Assembly: GCA_028284395.1 (NCBI GenBank)
Contig: JANQRV010000589.1
Coordinates: 1 to 33,474, forward strand
Length of the DNA stretch: 33,474 bases
Source of the DNA: Saprospiraceae bacterium
GTDB taxonomy: Bacteria > Bacteroidota > Bacteroidia > Chitinophagales > Saprospiraceae
Direction of reading: 5' to 3'
The notes under the pieces were generated by a model. It had not been told where the DNA came from, did no database searches, and saw nothing but the letters and a program-made list of their open reading frames with translations. The translations under genes were made by a program, and so were the position numbers. Below are positions 1 to 8,001 of the stretch, piece after piece (position 1 is the first letter of the stretch; every line of letters starts with the position of its first letter).

Positions 1-8
1 TTTTGATG

Positions 9-23
9 CATAGCAGCGCTATG
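9..23. repeat. short inverted repeat at left edge
   Basis: CATAGC and GCTATG form a 6-bp stem around a 3-nt loop. No T tract follows on either strand, so it is not a convincing terminator. The rest of 1-115 has no open frame I can support: all three plus-strand frames meet a stop within the first 30 bases, so at most a few terminal codons of an upstream plus-strand gene could be present. Confidence 0.3.
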
Positions 24-115
24 GTCTAAAAATTTGGTGAAATGAGGTTCCAAAAATGGGCATTTGCAGGCCGAAGGATAAAGTTTAAACATATTCTTAA
101 TGGAGAGTTAAAGCA

Positions 116-772
116 CTAACGATTTCCCAAGAAGGACATTTTCAAGCGATCCACCTGATCCATCCCGGCGGCTTCTTCCAGCGATACATTGGCCGCCGCC
201 GCCTTGATCGCAGTAATGTTTTGCGTGACGTGACTTTGTCGGATCGCAATGTCTAAGGTCGCCGCCGCTTCAAAGTTTTGGCTCACAATTTCTAAACCCA
301 ATTTCTTGACGACGTTCATGATGTTACTCATCAATGCATAATCGAATGACAACCGGTAAAGATCTTGCTTGGTTTTATGAATGACTTCAGCATTTTCCAA
401 GGCCTGGGCCGCACTCGACCGGTAGGCATTGATCAAGCCGGAAGTGCCCAGTTTGGTGCCACCAAAGTAGCGGACCACGACGACCAGTACATTGGTTAAG
501 CCCAGGCGATCGATCTGACCCAGAATCGGCTTTCCGGCCGTTCCGCTGGGTTCTCCATCATCGTTGGCCCGAAAATTATTTTGATCCGTACCCAGTCGAA
601 AAGCGTAACAATGATGACGGGCTTTAAAGTGTTCTTTTTTGACGTGCTCTAGGTGGGTTTGCCATTCCAACTCTGAATAAGCCGGATACGCATAGGCCAA
701 AAACTTACTTCCCCGGTCTTTGAATTCTCCGGTGCCTTCCGATCCTAAGGTTTTATATTGATCCGTTTCCAT
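116..772 (-). CDS. YigZ/IMPACT family protein
   Basis: A 218-residue protein of the YigZ/IMPACT (UPF0029) family, cytosolic. The family is linked to translation and stress control (eukaryotic IMPACT binds GCN1), but the bacterial role is not settled. The N-terminal domain (about residues 15-125) shows the family hallmarks DDGEPSGTAGKPIL and VVVVRYFGGTKLGTSGLI. The C-terminal part (about 135-210) matches the position of the ferredoxin-like DUF1949 domain. Length is normal for the family. The start is the ATG at 772, with MDQ-like acidic residues leading into the domain and no better upstream codon. It is transcribed away from the DUF1599 gene across a 152-bp divergent gap. I see no clear -7 box on its own strand. 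Family assignment is firm; cellular function is open. Confidence 0.93.
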   Translation of the reverse strand: METDQYKTLGSEGTGEFKDRGSKFLAYAYPAYSELEWQTHLEHVKKEHFKARHHCYAFRLGTDQNNFRANDDGEPSGTAGKPILGQIDRLGLTNVLVVVVRYFGGTKLGTSGLINAYRSSAAQALENAEVIHKTKQDLYRLSFDYALMSNIMNVVKKLGLEIVSQNFEAAATLDIAIRQSHVTQNITAIKAAAANVSLEEAAGMDQVDRLKMSFLGNR

Positions 773-833
773 TTGTCGCCTTACTTAACATATGATTTGA
801 AAGCCATTAACAAATTCTTCTGCCTCGAAATCC

Positions 834-841
834 TACCTTTG
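834..841 (+). promoter_or_regulatory. candidate -7 element TACCTTTG
   Basis: Exact match to the Bacteroidota -7 consensus TAnnTTTG, in the divergent gap between the YigZ gene and the DUF1599 gene. No good reading frame starts just after it, so it would give a longer leader for the DUF1599 transcript. No clear -33 element is visible. Confidence 0.4.
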
Positions 842-903
842 TTGGAATCTTTAGACAACTTCGCTGTTAAAAGACAAGGTAGTGAAATAAATGACCTGAT
901 TTT

Positions 904-911
904 TATCTTTG
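904..911 (+). promoter_or_regulatory. -7 element TATCTTTG of the DUF1599 gene
   Basis: Exact TAnnTTTG match ending 13 nt before the TTG start at 925. The transcript would have a leader of about ten nucleotides. Position and consensus both support promoter function and the short leader supports the TTG start. Confidence 0.6.
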
Positions 912-924
912 CAAAAAAAGAAAG

Positions 925-1467
925 TTGGAAAAGACATTACAACAATACGATGAAGTCGTTCTGGCCTGCCGAAAGATTTTTGTGGACAAAACCAAGGACT
1001 ACGGAACAGCATGGCGAATTCTAAGACCTTCTTCCTTGACAGACCAATTATTTATCAAGGCTAAGAGAATTCGAAGTATCGAAGAAAAAGGAGACCAAAA
1101 AGTATCGGATTCTATCGAGGGAGAATACAGGGCTTTGGTAAACTATGGAGCACTTGCCTTGATTCAGATGAACATGAAAGAATCATCGGAGTTGGAACTA
1201 GGACTTGAGTCGGCCACGCTGCTTTTCGATCAACAAATTGAGCAAACCCGTATGTTGATGATGGCAAAGAACCACGATTACGGTGAGGTTTGGCGCGAAA
1301 TGCGGACGAGTTCTATGACAGATCTGATCCTAATGAAATTGTTAAGGATCAAACAAATTGAAGATAATAAGGGGCAGACACTGATTTCCGAAGGAGTGGA
1401 TGCCAACTATATGGATATCATGAACTATGCGATTTTTGCTTTGATCAAAATAAACGAATCAAAATAA
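925..1467 (+). CDS. DUF1599 protein with two tandem domain copies
   Basis: A 180-residue cytosolic protein of the DUF1599 family, which has no established function. It is built as two copies of one unit. Residues about 8-82 carry KDYGTAWRILRPSSLTDQ, a basic RIRSIEEKG stretch and YRALVNYGALALI. Residues about 101-176 carry the matching HDYGEVWREMRTSSMTD, RIKQIEDNKG and YMDIMNYAIFALI. The alternation of acidic, basic and tyrosine-rich helices recalls all-alpha nucleotide-handling folds, but that is only an impression. The start is TTG at 925: the frame is open only from 895, contains no usable ATG, and the family consensus begins at once with LQQYDEVV. It overlaps the next gene by one base (TAATG), and this pair (DUF1599 then BT_3928-like) recurs in Bacteroidota. 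Confidence 0.88.
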   Translation: MEKTLQQYDEVVLACRKIFVDKTKDYGTAWRILRPSSLTDQLFIKAKRIRSIEEKGDQKVSDSIEGEYRALVNYGALALIQMNMKESSELELGLESATLLFDQQIEQTRMLMMAKNHDYGEVWREMRTSSMTDLILMKLLRIKQIEDNKGQTLISEGVDANYMDIMNYAIFALIKINESK

Positions 1468-3080
1468 TGACACTGACTACACTTGTGATTTCGGTTGCTA
1501 TTGCCGCGCTAATTCTTACCATTCTCGGCGTAGCTTTTAACAAGGTGGAAAATGTATTGGTGAGTTATCTGCAGAATTTTGCCGGATCTCTATTTATTTT
1601 TTCAGGGTGGGTGAAGGCCATCGATCCATTGGGTACTGCCTATAAGATGGAGCAGTATTTTGCGGAATTTGAATCTACTTTTGCTGATACTTGGCTCTCT
1701 TTTACCGCTGGATGGTTTCCGGTATTGTCCGCCCAGGCCACTACTTTTTCCGTCATTATGATCGTCTTCGAGATACTGCTCGGCATCATGCTGCTGATTG
1801 GATCCTGGCGGCGTTTTACCGCCATCGCTTTTTTCCTCTTAGTTTTCTTTTTTACCTTTTTGACTGGTTTTACCTTTTTGACCGGCTACGTTCCTGAGGG
1901 CGTCAACTTTTTTGAGTTTGGCAAATGGGGACCCTATGTTGAAACCAATATGAAAGTTACGGATTGCGGCTGTTTTGGAGACTTCCTGAAATTGGAACCC
2001 AAGGTATCGTTTTTCAAAGACCTCATACTGTTGATCCCCGCGCTGATCTTCGTTTTTTTCTCAGGAAAAATGCATCAACTTTTCAACTTCCGAACGAGGG
2101 CTGGCCTGGTGTGGCTGAGTATTATAGGTGTTACGCTGTATTGTTTCAGCAATTTCGTTTGGGATCTGCCGCATACTGATTTTCGGCCCTTTAAAAAGAC
2201 GGCCAACGTCCGAATCGAACAAGCGGTGGAAAGGATCGCTAAAAATAGTGTAAAAGTTGAATTCTACCGGTTGACCAATAAAGCATCGGGTGAGGAGCAA
2301 ATTCTGCCCCTTGGAGAATATCTCAAAAAATACAAGAGTTTTCCCAAGGCGGAATGGGACATCGAACAAATCAAATCGGATCCTAAAATTAGCCTGGTAA
2401 AAAATGAAGGGCTGCCCGGTGGATATGATTTATTACAACTAAGTGGCGAAGATGAACTCGAAGCGGAAATCGTACCCTATCTGAAAGAAAAATGGGAAGT
2501 GGTTGAAGACACGCTGGAACGGCCCGTAGAAGATTCGAAGATCAGCGACTTCGATATTGCCGACCTGGATGGCGGAAACGTAACGGAGGACCTTTTGGCG
2601 CACGATGCCCATGGCTTAATGTTGGTCTCTTATAAATTGTACGGCAAAACGACACAAGAACCGGCGATCAGAATCGATTCTATCTTCCAGGTCGATACCG
2701 TTCGTACGGAGGATACCACTTACACCGTCCGTAATTTTACCGGAACGGAAGAGACCGAGATTGTAAAGAAGGTCTACAATTGGGATGAGGATTTTGTCGC
2801 GCATTGGAAGGATAAAGTCTCCCCAGTGATGAAAGCAGCAACGGCAAAGGGCGTAACCGTTTATGCCATTACTGCCTTTAATGAGGCAGCGGCCATTCAT
2901 GACTTTCGCAAGACAATCGATGCCTCCTTCCCGTTTTTCCAGGCGGATGATATCTTGTTAAAGACGATTGTCCGTTCTAATCCGGGGATAGTGCTGATCA
3001 AGAATGGCGAGATCCTGATGAAATGGCACTACAAAAAATTGCCCGATTTTGCTGAGATCGAAGAAGAATACCTGAGATAG
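1467..3080 (+). CDS. BT_3928-like DoxX-family membrane protein with long periplasmic domain
   Basis: A 537-residue inner-membrane protein. Hydrophobic segments near residues 3-24, 33-50, 93-112, 116-139, 184-200 and 212-232 form a DoxX/MauE-like membrane core. The motif DCGCFG (Cys167, Cys169) sits before the fifth segment, as in DoxX-related redox proteins, so a thiol-linked function is plausible but unproven. The rest, about residues 240-537, is a soluble, presumably periplasmic region. Its last 100 residues (VTVYAITAF, GIVLIKNGEILMKWHYKKLP) look thioredoxin-like but without an obvious CxxC. It is longer than the roughly 370-residue homologues I recall from Bacteroides. It is coupled to the DUF1599 gene by a TAATG overlap. 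Residues 129-140 are encoded by an 18-bp tandem duplication. Substrate unknown. Confidence 0.83.
   Translation: MTLTTLVISVAIAALILTILGVAFNKVENVLVSYLQNFAGSLFIFSGWVKAIDPLGTAYKMEQYFAEFESTFADTWLSFTAGWFPVLSAQATTFSVIMIVFEILLGIMLLIGSWRRFTAIAFFLLVFFFTFLTGFTFLTGYVPEGVNFFEFGKWGPYVETNMKVTDCGCFGDFLKLEPKVSFFKDLILLIPALIFVFFSGKMHQLFNFRTRAGLVWLSIIGVTLYCFSNFVWDLPHTDFRPFKKTANVRIEQAVERIAKNSVKVEFYRLTNKASGEEQILPLGEYLKKYKSFPKAEWDIEQIKSDPKISLVKNEGLPGGYDLLQLSGEDELEAEIVPYLKEKWEVVEDTLERPVEDSKISDFDIADLDGGNVTEDLLAHDAHGLMLVSYKLYGKTTQEPAIRIDSIFQVDTVRTEDTTYTVRNFTGTEETEIVKKVYNWDEDFVAHWKDKVSPVMKAATAKGVTVYAITAFNEAAAIHDFRKTIDASFPFFQADDILLKTIVRSNPGIVLIKNGEILMKWHYKKLPDFAEIEEEYLR
1850..1885 (+). repeat. 18-bp in-frame tandem duplication
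   Basis: Two adjacent 18-bp units, 1850-1867 and 1868-1885, differ at one base (GACTGG versus GACCGG). They encode FTFLTG twice inside a membrane segment of the DoxX-like protein. The near identity and exact in-frame length suggest a slippage-type duplication, or strong constraint on the motif. Confidence 0.75.
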
Positions 3081-3117
3081 CGCATTCATATATCGTTCAA
3101 AACCTGTCTTTTCTCGT

Positions 3118-3149
3118 TAATTTCCCCCGGTCCGTACCGGGGGAAATTA
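3118..3149 (+). terminator. strong hairpin after the DoxX-like gene
   Basis: A perfect 14-bp inverted repeat (3118-3131 with 3136-3149) around the loop CCGT, with a C5/G5 core flanked by AATTT/AAATT. It lies 38 bp after the stop at 3080 and is followed by a moderately T-rich stretch, not a clean T tract. Its symmetry would allow folding on either strand. The rest of the gap to nusB holds a promoter and no reading frame. Confidence 0.65.
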
Positions 3150-3251
3150 CCTTCCCTTATTTGTTGGAAATGGAGCAAAGTTCTTGTTTCTGTACACAAT
3201 AAAAAATATAAATTTCTTTCAAATGTTTGATTGCTTTTGGCAAAAATTCAC

Positions 3252-3259
3252 TTTCTTTG
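3252..3259 (+). promoter_or_regulatory. -7-like element TTTCTTTG of nusB
   Basis: One mismatch to TAnnTTTG, with TTG at 3231-3233 giving an 18-nt spacer for a -33 element. The start codon is 37 nt downstream. This is the best promoter candidate in the gap before nusB. Confidence 0.4.
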
Positions 3260-3296
3260 CGCTCAGTAGTTCACAAATGTCGATATAAATAATAGA

Positions 3297-4232
3297 ATGC
3301 TAAGTAGACGGAACATCCGCATTAAAGTAATGCAGATTCTCTATTCCATGAGCAGGGATCCAATGCTTACAAAAGAAGAAGCCCTCCGGCGCTACCGGGA
3401 AAGTATAGATCAGTCTTATCTTTTATACTTATATAGCCTTCAATACTTCATGCAGGTTGCAGGGTATTCAAAAATGGATGCCAAGCGGAAGTCCGCTAAG
3501 CTCCTGCCCTCCGAAGAAGACAAACGATTTACTGCCAAGCTGTACGAAAATGAATTAATGGCTTCCCTGAAAAACCACGAAGGGCTCAACCATTTGTTCG
3601 AACTCCATAAGTTCAAGATCAGTGCAGATGACGATAATGTCCGCTTGATTTATACCAGTTTTGCCAAGACGGATGAGTACAAGGAGTACATTAACAAGAC
3701 TGGTTCCGATAATGAAGGGCACCAGAAGATCTTGCTGGAATTGTATAAGCACTGTATTGGTAATGAATCTTTTACGGAAGTGATTGAAGATCGGTATCCA
3801 TTTTGGGCCGACGACAAATCGCTGGTGGTCGGTGCTATGAAAAGGTCCATTAAAGCCCTGCCGACGGAAGACGATTTCTACTTAGTGCACAAGCCTACGA
3901 GCGAAACTACCGTTGATTTTGGGGAGGTGCTTTTCCACAACGTATTCGATGAGAACGATACGCTGCTCGAACTGATCGAACCGACTTTGAAGAACTGGGA
4001 TGTAGAAAGGGTCGCCGTAATTGATATGGTGCTCCTAAAGATGGCTTTGTGCGAATTGATGAATTTCCCGACCATACCGACCAAAGTCACCCTGAACGAG
4101 TTTGTGGAAATCTCAAAACAATATAGTACCGAGAAAAGTAAGGATTTCATCAATGGCATCTTAGACCGCCTGATGAAAAAACTTCACAAAGACGGAAAGA
4201 TAGTAAAGGAAGGAAGGGGCTTGGTAGAATAG
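3297..4232 (+). CDS. nusB: transcription antitermination factor NusB (long form)
   Basis: A 311-residue NusB. NusB binds boxA RNA together with ribosomal protein S10 and supports antitermination in rRNA operons. The start LSRRNIRIKVMQILYS is the NusB N-terminal helix. The C-terminal half (about 215-300) has the family pattern WDVERVAVIDMVLLKMALCE, then TKVTLNEFVEISKQYSTEKS and FINGILDRL. Proteobacterial NusB has about 140 residues; the extra 150 or so between these blocks (about 40-200, charged and helical) are typical of Bacteroidota NusB, where their role is not known to me. The ATG at 3297 is chosen because the family begins right there. A 60-bp gap with its own promoter separates it from guaA. 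Confidence 0.93.
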   Translation: MLSRRNIRIKVMQILYSMSRDPMLTKEEALRRYRESIDQSYLLYLYSLQYFMQVAGYSKMDAKRKSAKLLPSEEDKRFTAKLYENELMASLKNHEGLNHLFELHKFKISADDDNVRLIYTSFAKTDEYKEYINKTGSDNEGHQKILLELYKHCIGNESFTEVIEDRYPFWADDKSLVVGAMKRSIKALPTEDDFYLVHKPTSETTVDFGEVLFHNVFDENDTLLELIEPTLKNWDVERVAVIDMVLLKMALCELMNFPTIPTKVTLNEFVEISKQYSTEKSKDFINGILDRLMKKLHKDGKIVKEGRGLVE

Positions 4233-4280
4233 AAGCTGCAAAAAAAATTCTGTAATTCTCATAATTTCTTCCCGAAGCGG

Positions 4281-4288
4281 TATATTTG
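4281..4288 (+). promoter_or_regulatory. -7 element TATATTTG directly before guaA
   Basis: Exact TAnnTTTG match whose last base is only four nucleotides before the ATG at 4293. Transcription would then begin at or within a few bases of the start codon, implying a leaderless or nearly leaderless mRNA. No clear -33 box is visible. Confidence 0.6.
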
Positions 4289-4292
4289 CCCT

Positions 4293-5834
4293 ATGAATAG
4301 AAGGGTGATCATTTTAGATTTCGGATCTCAATATACCCAACTTATTGCCAGACGGGTTCGAGAATTAAATGTGTTTTGTGAAATTTTGCCATACAATAAA
4401 GGCATCGAGCCCGGCACCGACGTTAGTGCAGTCATACTCTCCGGAAGTCCATATTCAGTTCTAGATGAGAACGCCCTGGAAATTGACCTATCCCCATTGA
4501 TCGGCAAAGTACCGCTGCTTGGTGTTTGCTATGGTGCCCAATACATTGCGCGTTGTTATGGCGGCAAAGTGGAGCGTTCCAGTAAAAGAGAATATGGAAA
4601 AGCAAACCTTAAAGATATCGTCGAAGAAGACCTTCTGTTTAAAGGTATTTCTGATTCCAGTCAGGTATGGATGTCGCATGGTGATACCATCATAGATCTA
4701 CCCGACGGATTCCAGCGAATCGCCCAAACGGAAAGCATCGACGTAGCGGCATTCAAATCTAGAGACGATAGATTTGATTTTCCCGTATATTGTTTGCAAT
4801 TTCATCCTGAAGTAACACACAGCTTGGAGGGTAAGACGATCCTCGAAAACTTTTTGGTGAAGATAGCTGGGGCTGAGCAAACCTGGAGTCCGGCTTCTTT
4901 TGTAGAAAATACGGTTCGTGAGCTAAAGGAAAAGCTAGCTGGCGACAAAGCCATTATGGGCTTATCGGGCGGCGTCGACTCGTCGGTTGCTGCCACACTT
5001 CTGCATCGGGCAATTGGCGATCAACTTACTTGTATATTCGTCAACAACGGGTTGCTGCGAAAGAATGAGTTTGAAGAAGTACTGGTCTCTTACGAGAACT
5101 TGGGGTTGAATATCATTGGCGTTGATGCAAGCGAACGATTTTGGAGTGAATTGGCAGGGGTTACCGACCCCGAACAGAAACGCAAAGTTATTGGCAGAGT
5201 TTTCATCGAGGTTTTTGAAGAGGAAGCCGATAAAATGACCGATGTAAAGTGGCTGGGACAAGGGACCATTTACCCGGACGTGATTGAATCGGTTTCTGTC
5301 CACGGGCCTTCCGTGACGATTAAGTCACACCACAATGTCGGAGGATTGCCCGAAAGACTGAAGATGAAGATTGTGGAACCACTTCGAATGTTGTTTAAGG
5401 ATGAAGTCCGAAGAGTTGGTGCGGAATTGGGCATTCCGAACGAGATCCTGGGGAGACATCCCTTTCCTGGTCCGGGGCTTGGTATTCGGATTCTGGGTGA
5501 CATCACTCCGGAGAAAGTAGGGCTTTTGCAAGAGGCAGATGCCATTTTTATTGAAAATTTAAGATCTTTTGGATTATACGATCAAGTCTGGCAGGCCGGT
5601 ACGATCTTGCTTCCCATTTACTCGGTAGGAGTAATGGGGGATGAACGCACTTACGAGCGTACCGTGGTTTTACGGGCTGTGAATTCCGTAGATGGAATGA
5701 CGGCGGAATGGAGCCGGTTACCACAGGATTTTCTGGCCGCAGTGTCCAGTGAGATCATCAATAATGTAAAAGGAATAAATAGAGTTGTATATGATATCAG
5801 TACAAAACCACCGTCAACTATTGAATGGGAGTAA
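4293..5834 (+). CDS. guaA: GMP synthase, glutamine-hydrolysing
   Basis: GuaA converts XMP, ATP and glutamine into GMP, the last step of guanine nucleotide synthesis. The 513 residues match the family length. The N-terminal class I glutamine amidotransferase domain (1-190) has the oxyanion and nucleophile region LLGVCYGAQ with Cys79 and the partner residues His171 and Glu173 in QFHPEVTHS. The ATP pyrophosphatase domain (about 205-390) has the PP-loop GLSGGVDSS (Gly223-Ser231). The dimerisation domain ends with the conserved STKPPSTIEWE. All catalytic residues are present. The ATG at 4293 gives the standard N-terminus (RRVIILDFGSQYTQL). The last 44 bp overlap the next gene in another frame, so translation of the two may be coupled. 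Confidence 0.98.
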   Translation: MNRRVIILDFGSQYTQLIARRVRELNVFCEILPYNKGIEPGTDVSAVILSGSPYSVLDENALEIDLSPLIGKVPLLGVCYGAQYIARCYGGKVERSSKREYGKANLKDIVEEDLLFKGISDSSQVWMSHGDTIIDLPDGFQRIAQTESIDVAAFKSRDDRFDFPVYCLQFHPEVTHSLEGKTILENFLVKIAGAEQTWSPASFVENTVRELKEKLAGDKAIMGLSGGVDSSVAATLLHRAIGDQLTCIFVNNGLLRKNEFEEVLVSYENLGLNIIGVDASERFWSELAGVTDPEQKRKVIGRVFIEVFEEEADKMTDVKWLGQGTIYPDVIESVSVHGPSVTIKSHHNVGGLPERLKMKIVEPLRMLFKDEVRRVGAELGIPNEILGRHPFPGPGLGIRILGDITPEKVGLLQEADAIFIENLRSFGLYDQVWQAGTILLPIYSVGVMGDERTYERTVVLRAVNSVDGMTAEWSRLPQDFLAAVSSEIINNVKGINRVVYDISTKPPSTIEWE

Positions 5835-7284
5835 ATGGTTGATCGTTTTGACCTTATGCTTTGCCTTTAGTTCCTGCGATCTATTCAGGAAAGCGGGGGA
5901 TAGCTCTACTGTCAACTCCAAAAAACAAGATCCGGAATTAGATGAATTACAGGGAAAGAAAGTGTACGACCCGGTCACGGGTACCTACATTGTCGTTGAA
6001 GAGATTCCGCAAGAAACGATGGATACCATCCGCTGGAAAGACATTGCAACCACCAGATACCCTCCCATCACCTCCGATGGTGTGATCGAAGGGGGAGGAA
6101 ACCTCGTCACCAGAGAAGGTATGGGTCAATATGGCTCTGAATTCCTTTCATCCTACAATGTATCTCTTATGCTACCCTTCGTTACCAACAGGTTCGATGA
6201 GGAAGCGGAACGGATAGATCCGGTTTCGGACTGGGCGCTGCAATTTTATGGAGGGGTTAAAATGGCACTTGATGAATTAAGTGACCAGGGCATCAAGCTC
6301 AACTTGTCGGTACTCGATACCGAAGGGTCCACCCGCAAGGTTAGCAGCCTGCTGCGGAGCAACGAAGATGTCAAAAATGCCAACCTGATCATTGGCCCTT
6401 ACCGTAAAGATAATGTGAGTTTAGTTGCTTCTTATGCTGGAAAGAACAACATTACTTTTGTTTCTCCTCACTTTGTTCCTGCTCGCGATAATCAACGCAA
6501 TCCCAACTATGTACAGGTAAACCCAAGTCTGAATTCGCATTGTCAGGCCTTGGTCCGGCACGCCAGAAAGTATTACGATACGGAACAGATCGTAGTGGTA
6601 GCCCGCAATGAAGGGGAAGAACTGCAGGCACTGCAATACCTTCAGGATGAAAACAGAGCACTGGGAGGAGGTATGGATACGACTGGTTTTCAGGAGTATA
6701 TTGTATCCGTAAATGTCAAGGAAGATTCTCCCGCCTTCGATGAGAACATCGACGTATTACCCTTCATTTCATTGGAGGATACCACCGTATTCATTATTCC
6801 TTCCTGGGGCAATGAGCGCTTCATTCATAGTTTCCTGCGCAAATTGGATATTACCCGCGGACCCGACAATCACATCGTGGTGTACGGTATGCCCCAATGG
6901 TTGAAATACGAGCGCATTGACTTCGAGTATTACGACAAACTTAATGTCCACGTGAGCAGTAACTTTTACCTGAGCCCACTCTCCACTGATGTGCAGACAT
7001 TTAGGCGAGGTTTCTTTGATCGATTTGGGGTCATACCCAAAGACGAAGCTTACCTGGGGCGTGACATAGTCCTATACTTCGGGCAGATGCTGAAAGAACA
7101 CGGTACTAAGTTTCAGTATTTCATGGATAGCACGCCGCAGAACTACTTGCATACTAGATTCGATTTTGAGCAGATTGTGATACCGACTACTACGGGCCAG
7201 GAAAACTTGCCGATCGAAAAATTCGAGAATAAATTCTTACACATACTGAAGTTTCAAGACTTTCAATTTCAGCCTGTTTATTAA
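5791..7284 (+). CDS. periplasmic-binding-protein-like lipoprotein
   Basis: A secreted lipoprotein of about 497 residues. A basic N-terminus is followed by the hydrophobic run WLIVLTLCFAF and a lipobox ending at Cys29 (AFSSC). After a low-complexity linker, residues about 115-480 resemble a type I periplasmic binding fold of the Leu/Ile/Val or LppC kind: LMLPFVTNRF, GVKMALDEL, LIIGPYRKDNVSLVASYAGK and ITFVSPHF. Flavobacterial relatives carry a LysM domain before this fold; none is seen here, and no transporter genes are nearby, so import of a ligand is not implied. The ATG at 5791 is preferred over TTG at 5785 or TTG at 5821. All lie at or inside the guaA end, and only those upstream of the signal are plausible. 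Probably cotranscribed with guaA and trmH. Confidence 0.78.
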   Translation: MISVQNHRQLLNGSKWLIVLTLCFAFSSCDLFRKAGDSSTVNSKKQDPELDELQGKKVYDPVTGTYIVVEEIPQETMDTIRWKDIATTRYPPITSDGVIEGGGNLVTREGMGQYGSEFLSSYNVSLMLPFVTNRFDEEAERIDPVSDWALQFYGGVKMALDELSDQGIKLNLSVLDTEGSTRKVSSLLRSNEDVKNANLIIGPYRKDNVSLVASYAGKNNITFVSPHFVPARDNQRNPNYVQVNPSLNSHCQALVRHARKYYDTEQIVVVARNEGEELQALQYLQDENRALGGGMDTTGFQEYIVSVNVKEDSPAFDENIDVLPFISLEDTTVFIIPSWGNERFIHSFLRKLDITRGPDNHIVVYGMPQWLKYERIDFEYYDKLNVHVSSNFYLSPLSTDVQTFRRGFFDRFGVIPKDEAYLGRDIVLYFGQMLKEHGTKFQYFMDSTPQNYLHTRFDFEQIVIPTTTGQENLPIEKFENKFLHILKFQDFQFQPVY

Positions 7285-7309
7285 ACCAGGGCTTAGCAAG
7301 ACTATTAGT

Positions 7310-7945
7310 ATGACACCGGAAAGGGAGGCAAGAATTCGGGAGGTCGTCGCCTGCAGGCAGCCAAATCTTACCGTCGTGCTGGAAAATGTTCACGACCCGC
7401 ATAACATTGGCGCCGTATTGCGATCTTGTGACTCGGTGGGCATCCAGGAGATTTTCGTCTTATACACCGAACCTCAGTTGGATCAAGATACCTTGACAAT
7501 CGGACAGAACAGCTCATCCGGAGCTACCAAGTGGATTGATATTCATTATTACCGGGATGCCGAAAGTTGTTTTGCGCATGTAAAAAAGCAGTACGACCTG
7601 GTCTATGCCACTCATCTCGGTAAGGAGAGTAAAAGTCTGTACGAATTAGACCTGTCCCGATCGGTAGCATTGGTTTTCGGCAATGAAAAAGACGGCGTTT
7701 CCAATTCTTCTTTTCAATACATTGACGGAAATTTTGCCATTCCTCAAGTCGGGATGGTAAAAAGTCTCAATATTTCTGTAGCTTGTGCTGTCTCCCTCTA
7801 CGAAGCTTACCGCCAAAGAGCAGGAAAAGGATATTATACCAACAACTATTTGCTTAACCAAAAACAGCAGCAAAACCTCTTTGAGGAGTATGAACGTCGA
7901 CACGAAGCCCGGTCCAACCGGACTGATGTGAGAAGCAAAACCTAA
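7310..7945 (+). CDS. trmH: TrmH-family tRNA/rRNA 2'-O-methyltransferase
   Basis: A 211-residue SPOUT methyltransferase. The motif order is that of TrmH: ENVHDPHNIGAVLRSCD (residues 25-41, with Asn32 and the catalytic Arg38), VFGNEKDGVS (122-131, with Glu126) and the knot motif PQVGMVKSLNISVACAVSLYEA. TrmH methylates the ribose of G18 in tRNA. The short form without an N-terminal RNA-binding domain and the C-terminal helix fit TrmH better than RlmB or TrmL, but specificity cannot be proved from sequence. It follows the lipoprotein gene by 25 bp with no promoter, so it is likely the last gene of the guaA transcript. Confidence 0.85.
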   Translation: MTPEREARIREVVACRQPNLTVVLENVHDPHNIGAVLRSCDSVGIQEIFVLYTEPQLDQDTLTIGQNSSSGATKWIDIHYYRDAESCFAHVKKQYDLVYATHLGKESKSLYELDLSRSVALVFGNEKDGVSNSSFQYIDGNFAIPQVGMVKSLNISVACAVSLYEAYRQRAGKGYYTNNYLLNQKQQQNLFEEYERRHEARSNRTDVRSKT

Positions 7946-7963
7946 TTATAGTTATCAACTAAA

Positions 7964-7972
7964 TGTGGATAA
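7964..7972 (-). promoter_or_regulatory. perfect DnaA box upstream of smc
   Basis: TGTGGATAA on the plus strand is TTATCCACA on the minus strand, the exact consensus DnaA box. A weaker copy, TTATCAACT (two mismatches), lies at 7952-7960 in the opposite orientation, three bases away. Both are in the trmH-smc gap, upstream of the smc -7 elements. Confidence 0.5.
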
Positions 7973-8001
7973 AAACCAAACCCGGGATACAACCTTTTTT
8001 T

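Noticed and set aside
758..1024. 88-residue plus-strand frame between the YigZ and DUF1599 genes
   Set aside because: It overlaps the YigZ start on one side and about 100 bp of the DUF1599 gene in another frame on the other. The protein has no recognisable pattern, and a -7 box lies inside it.
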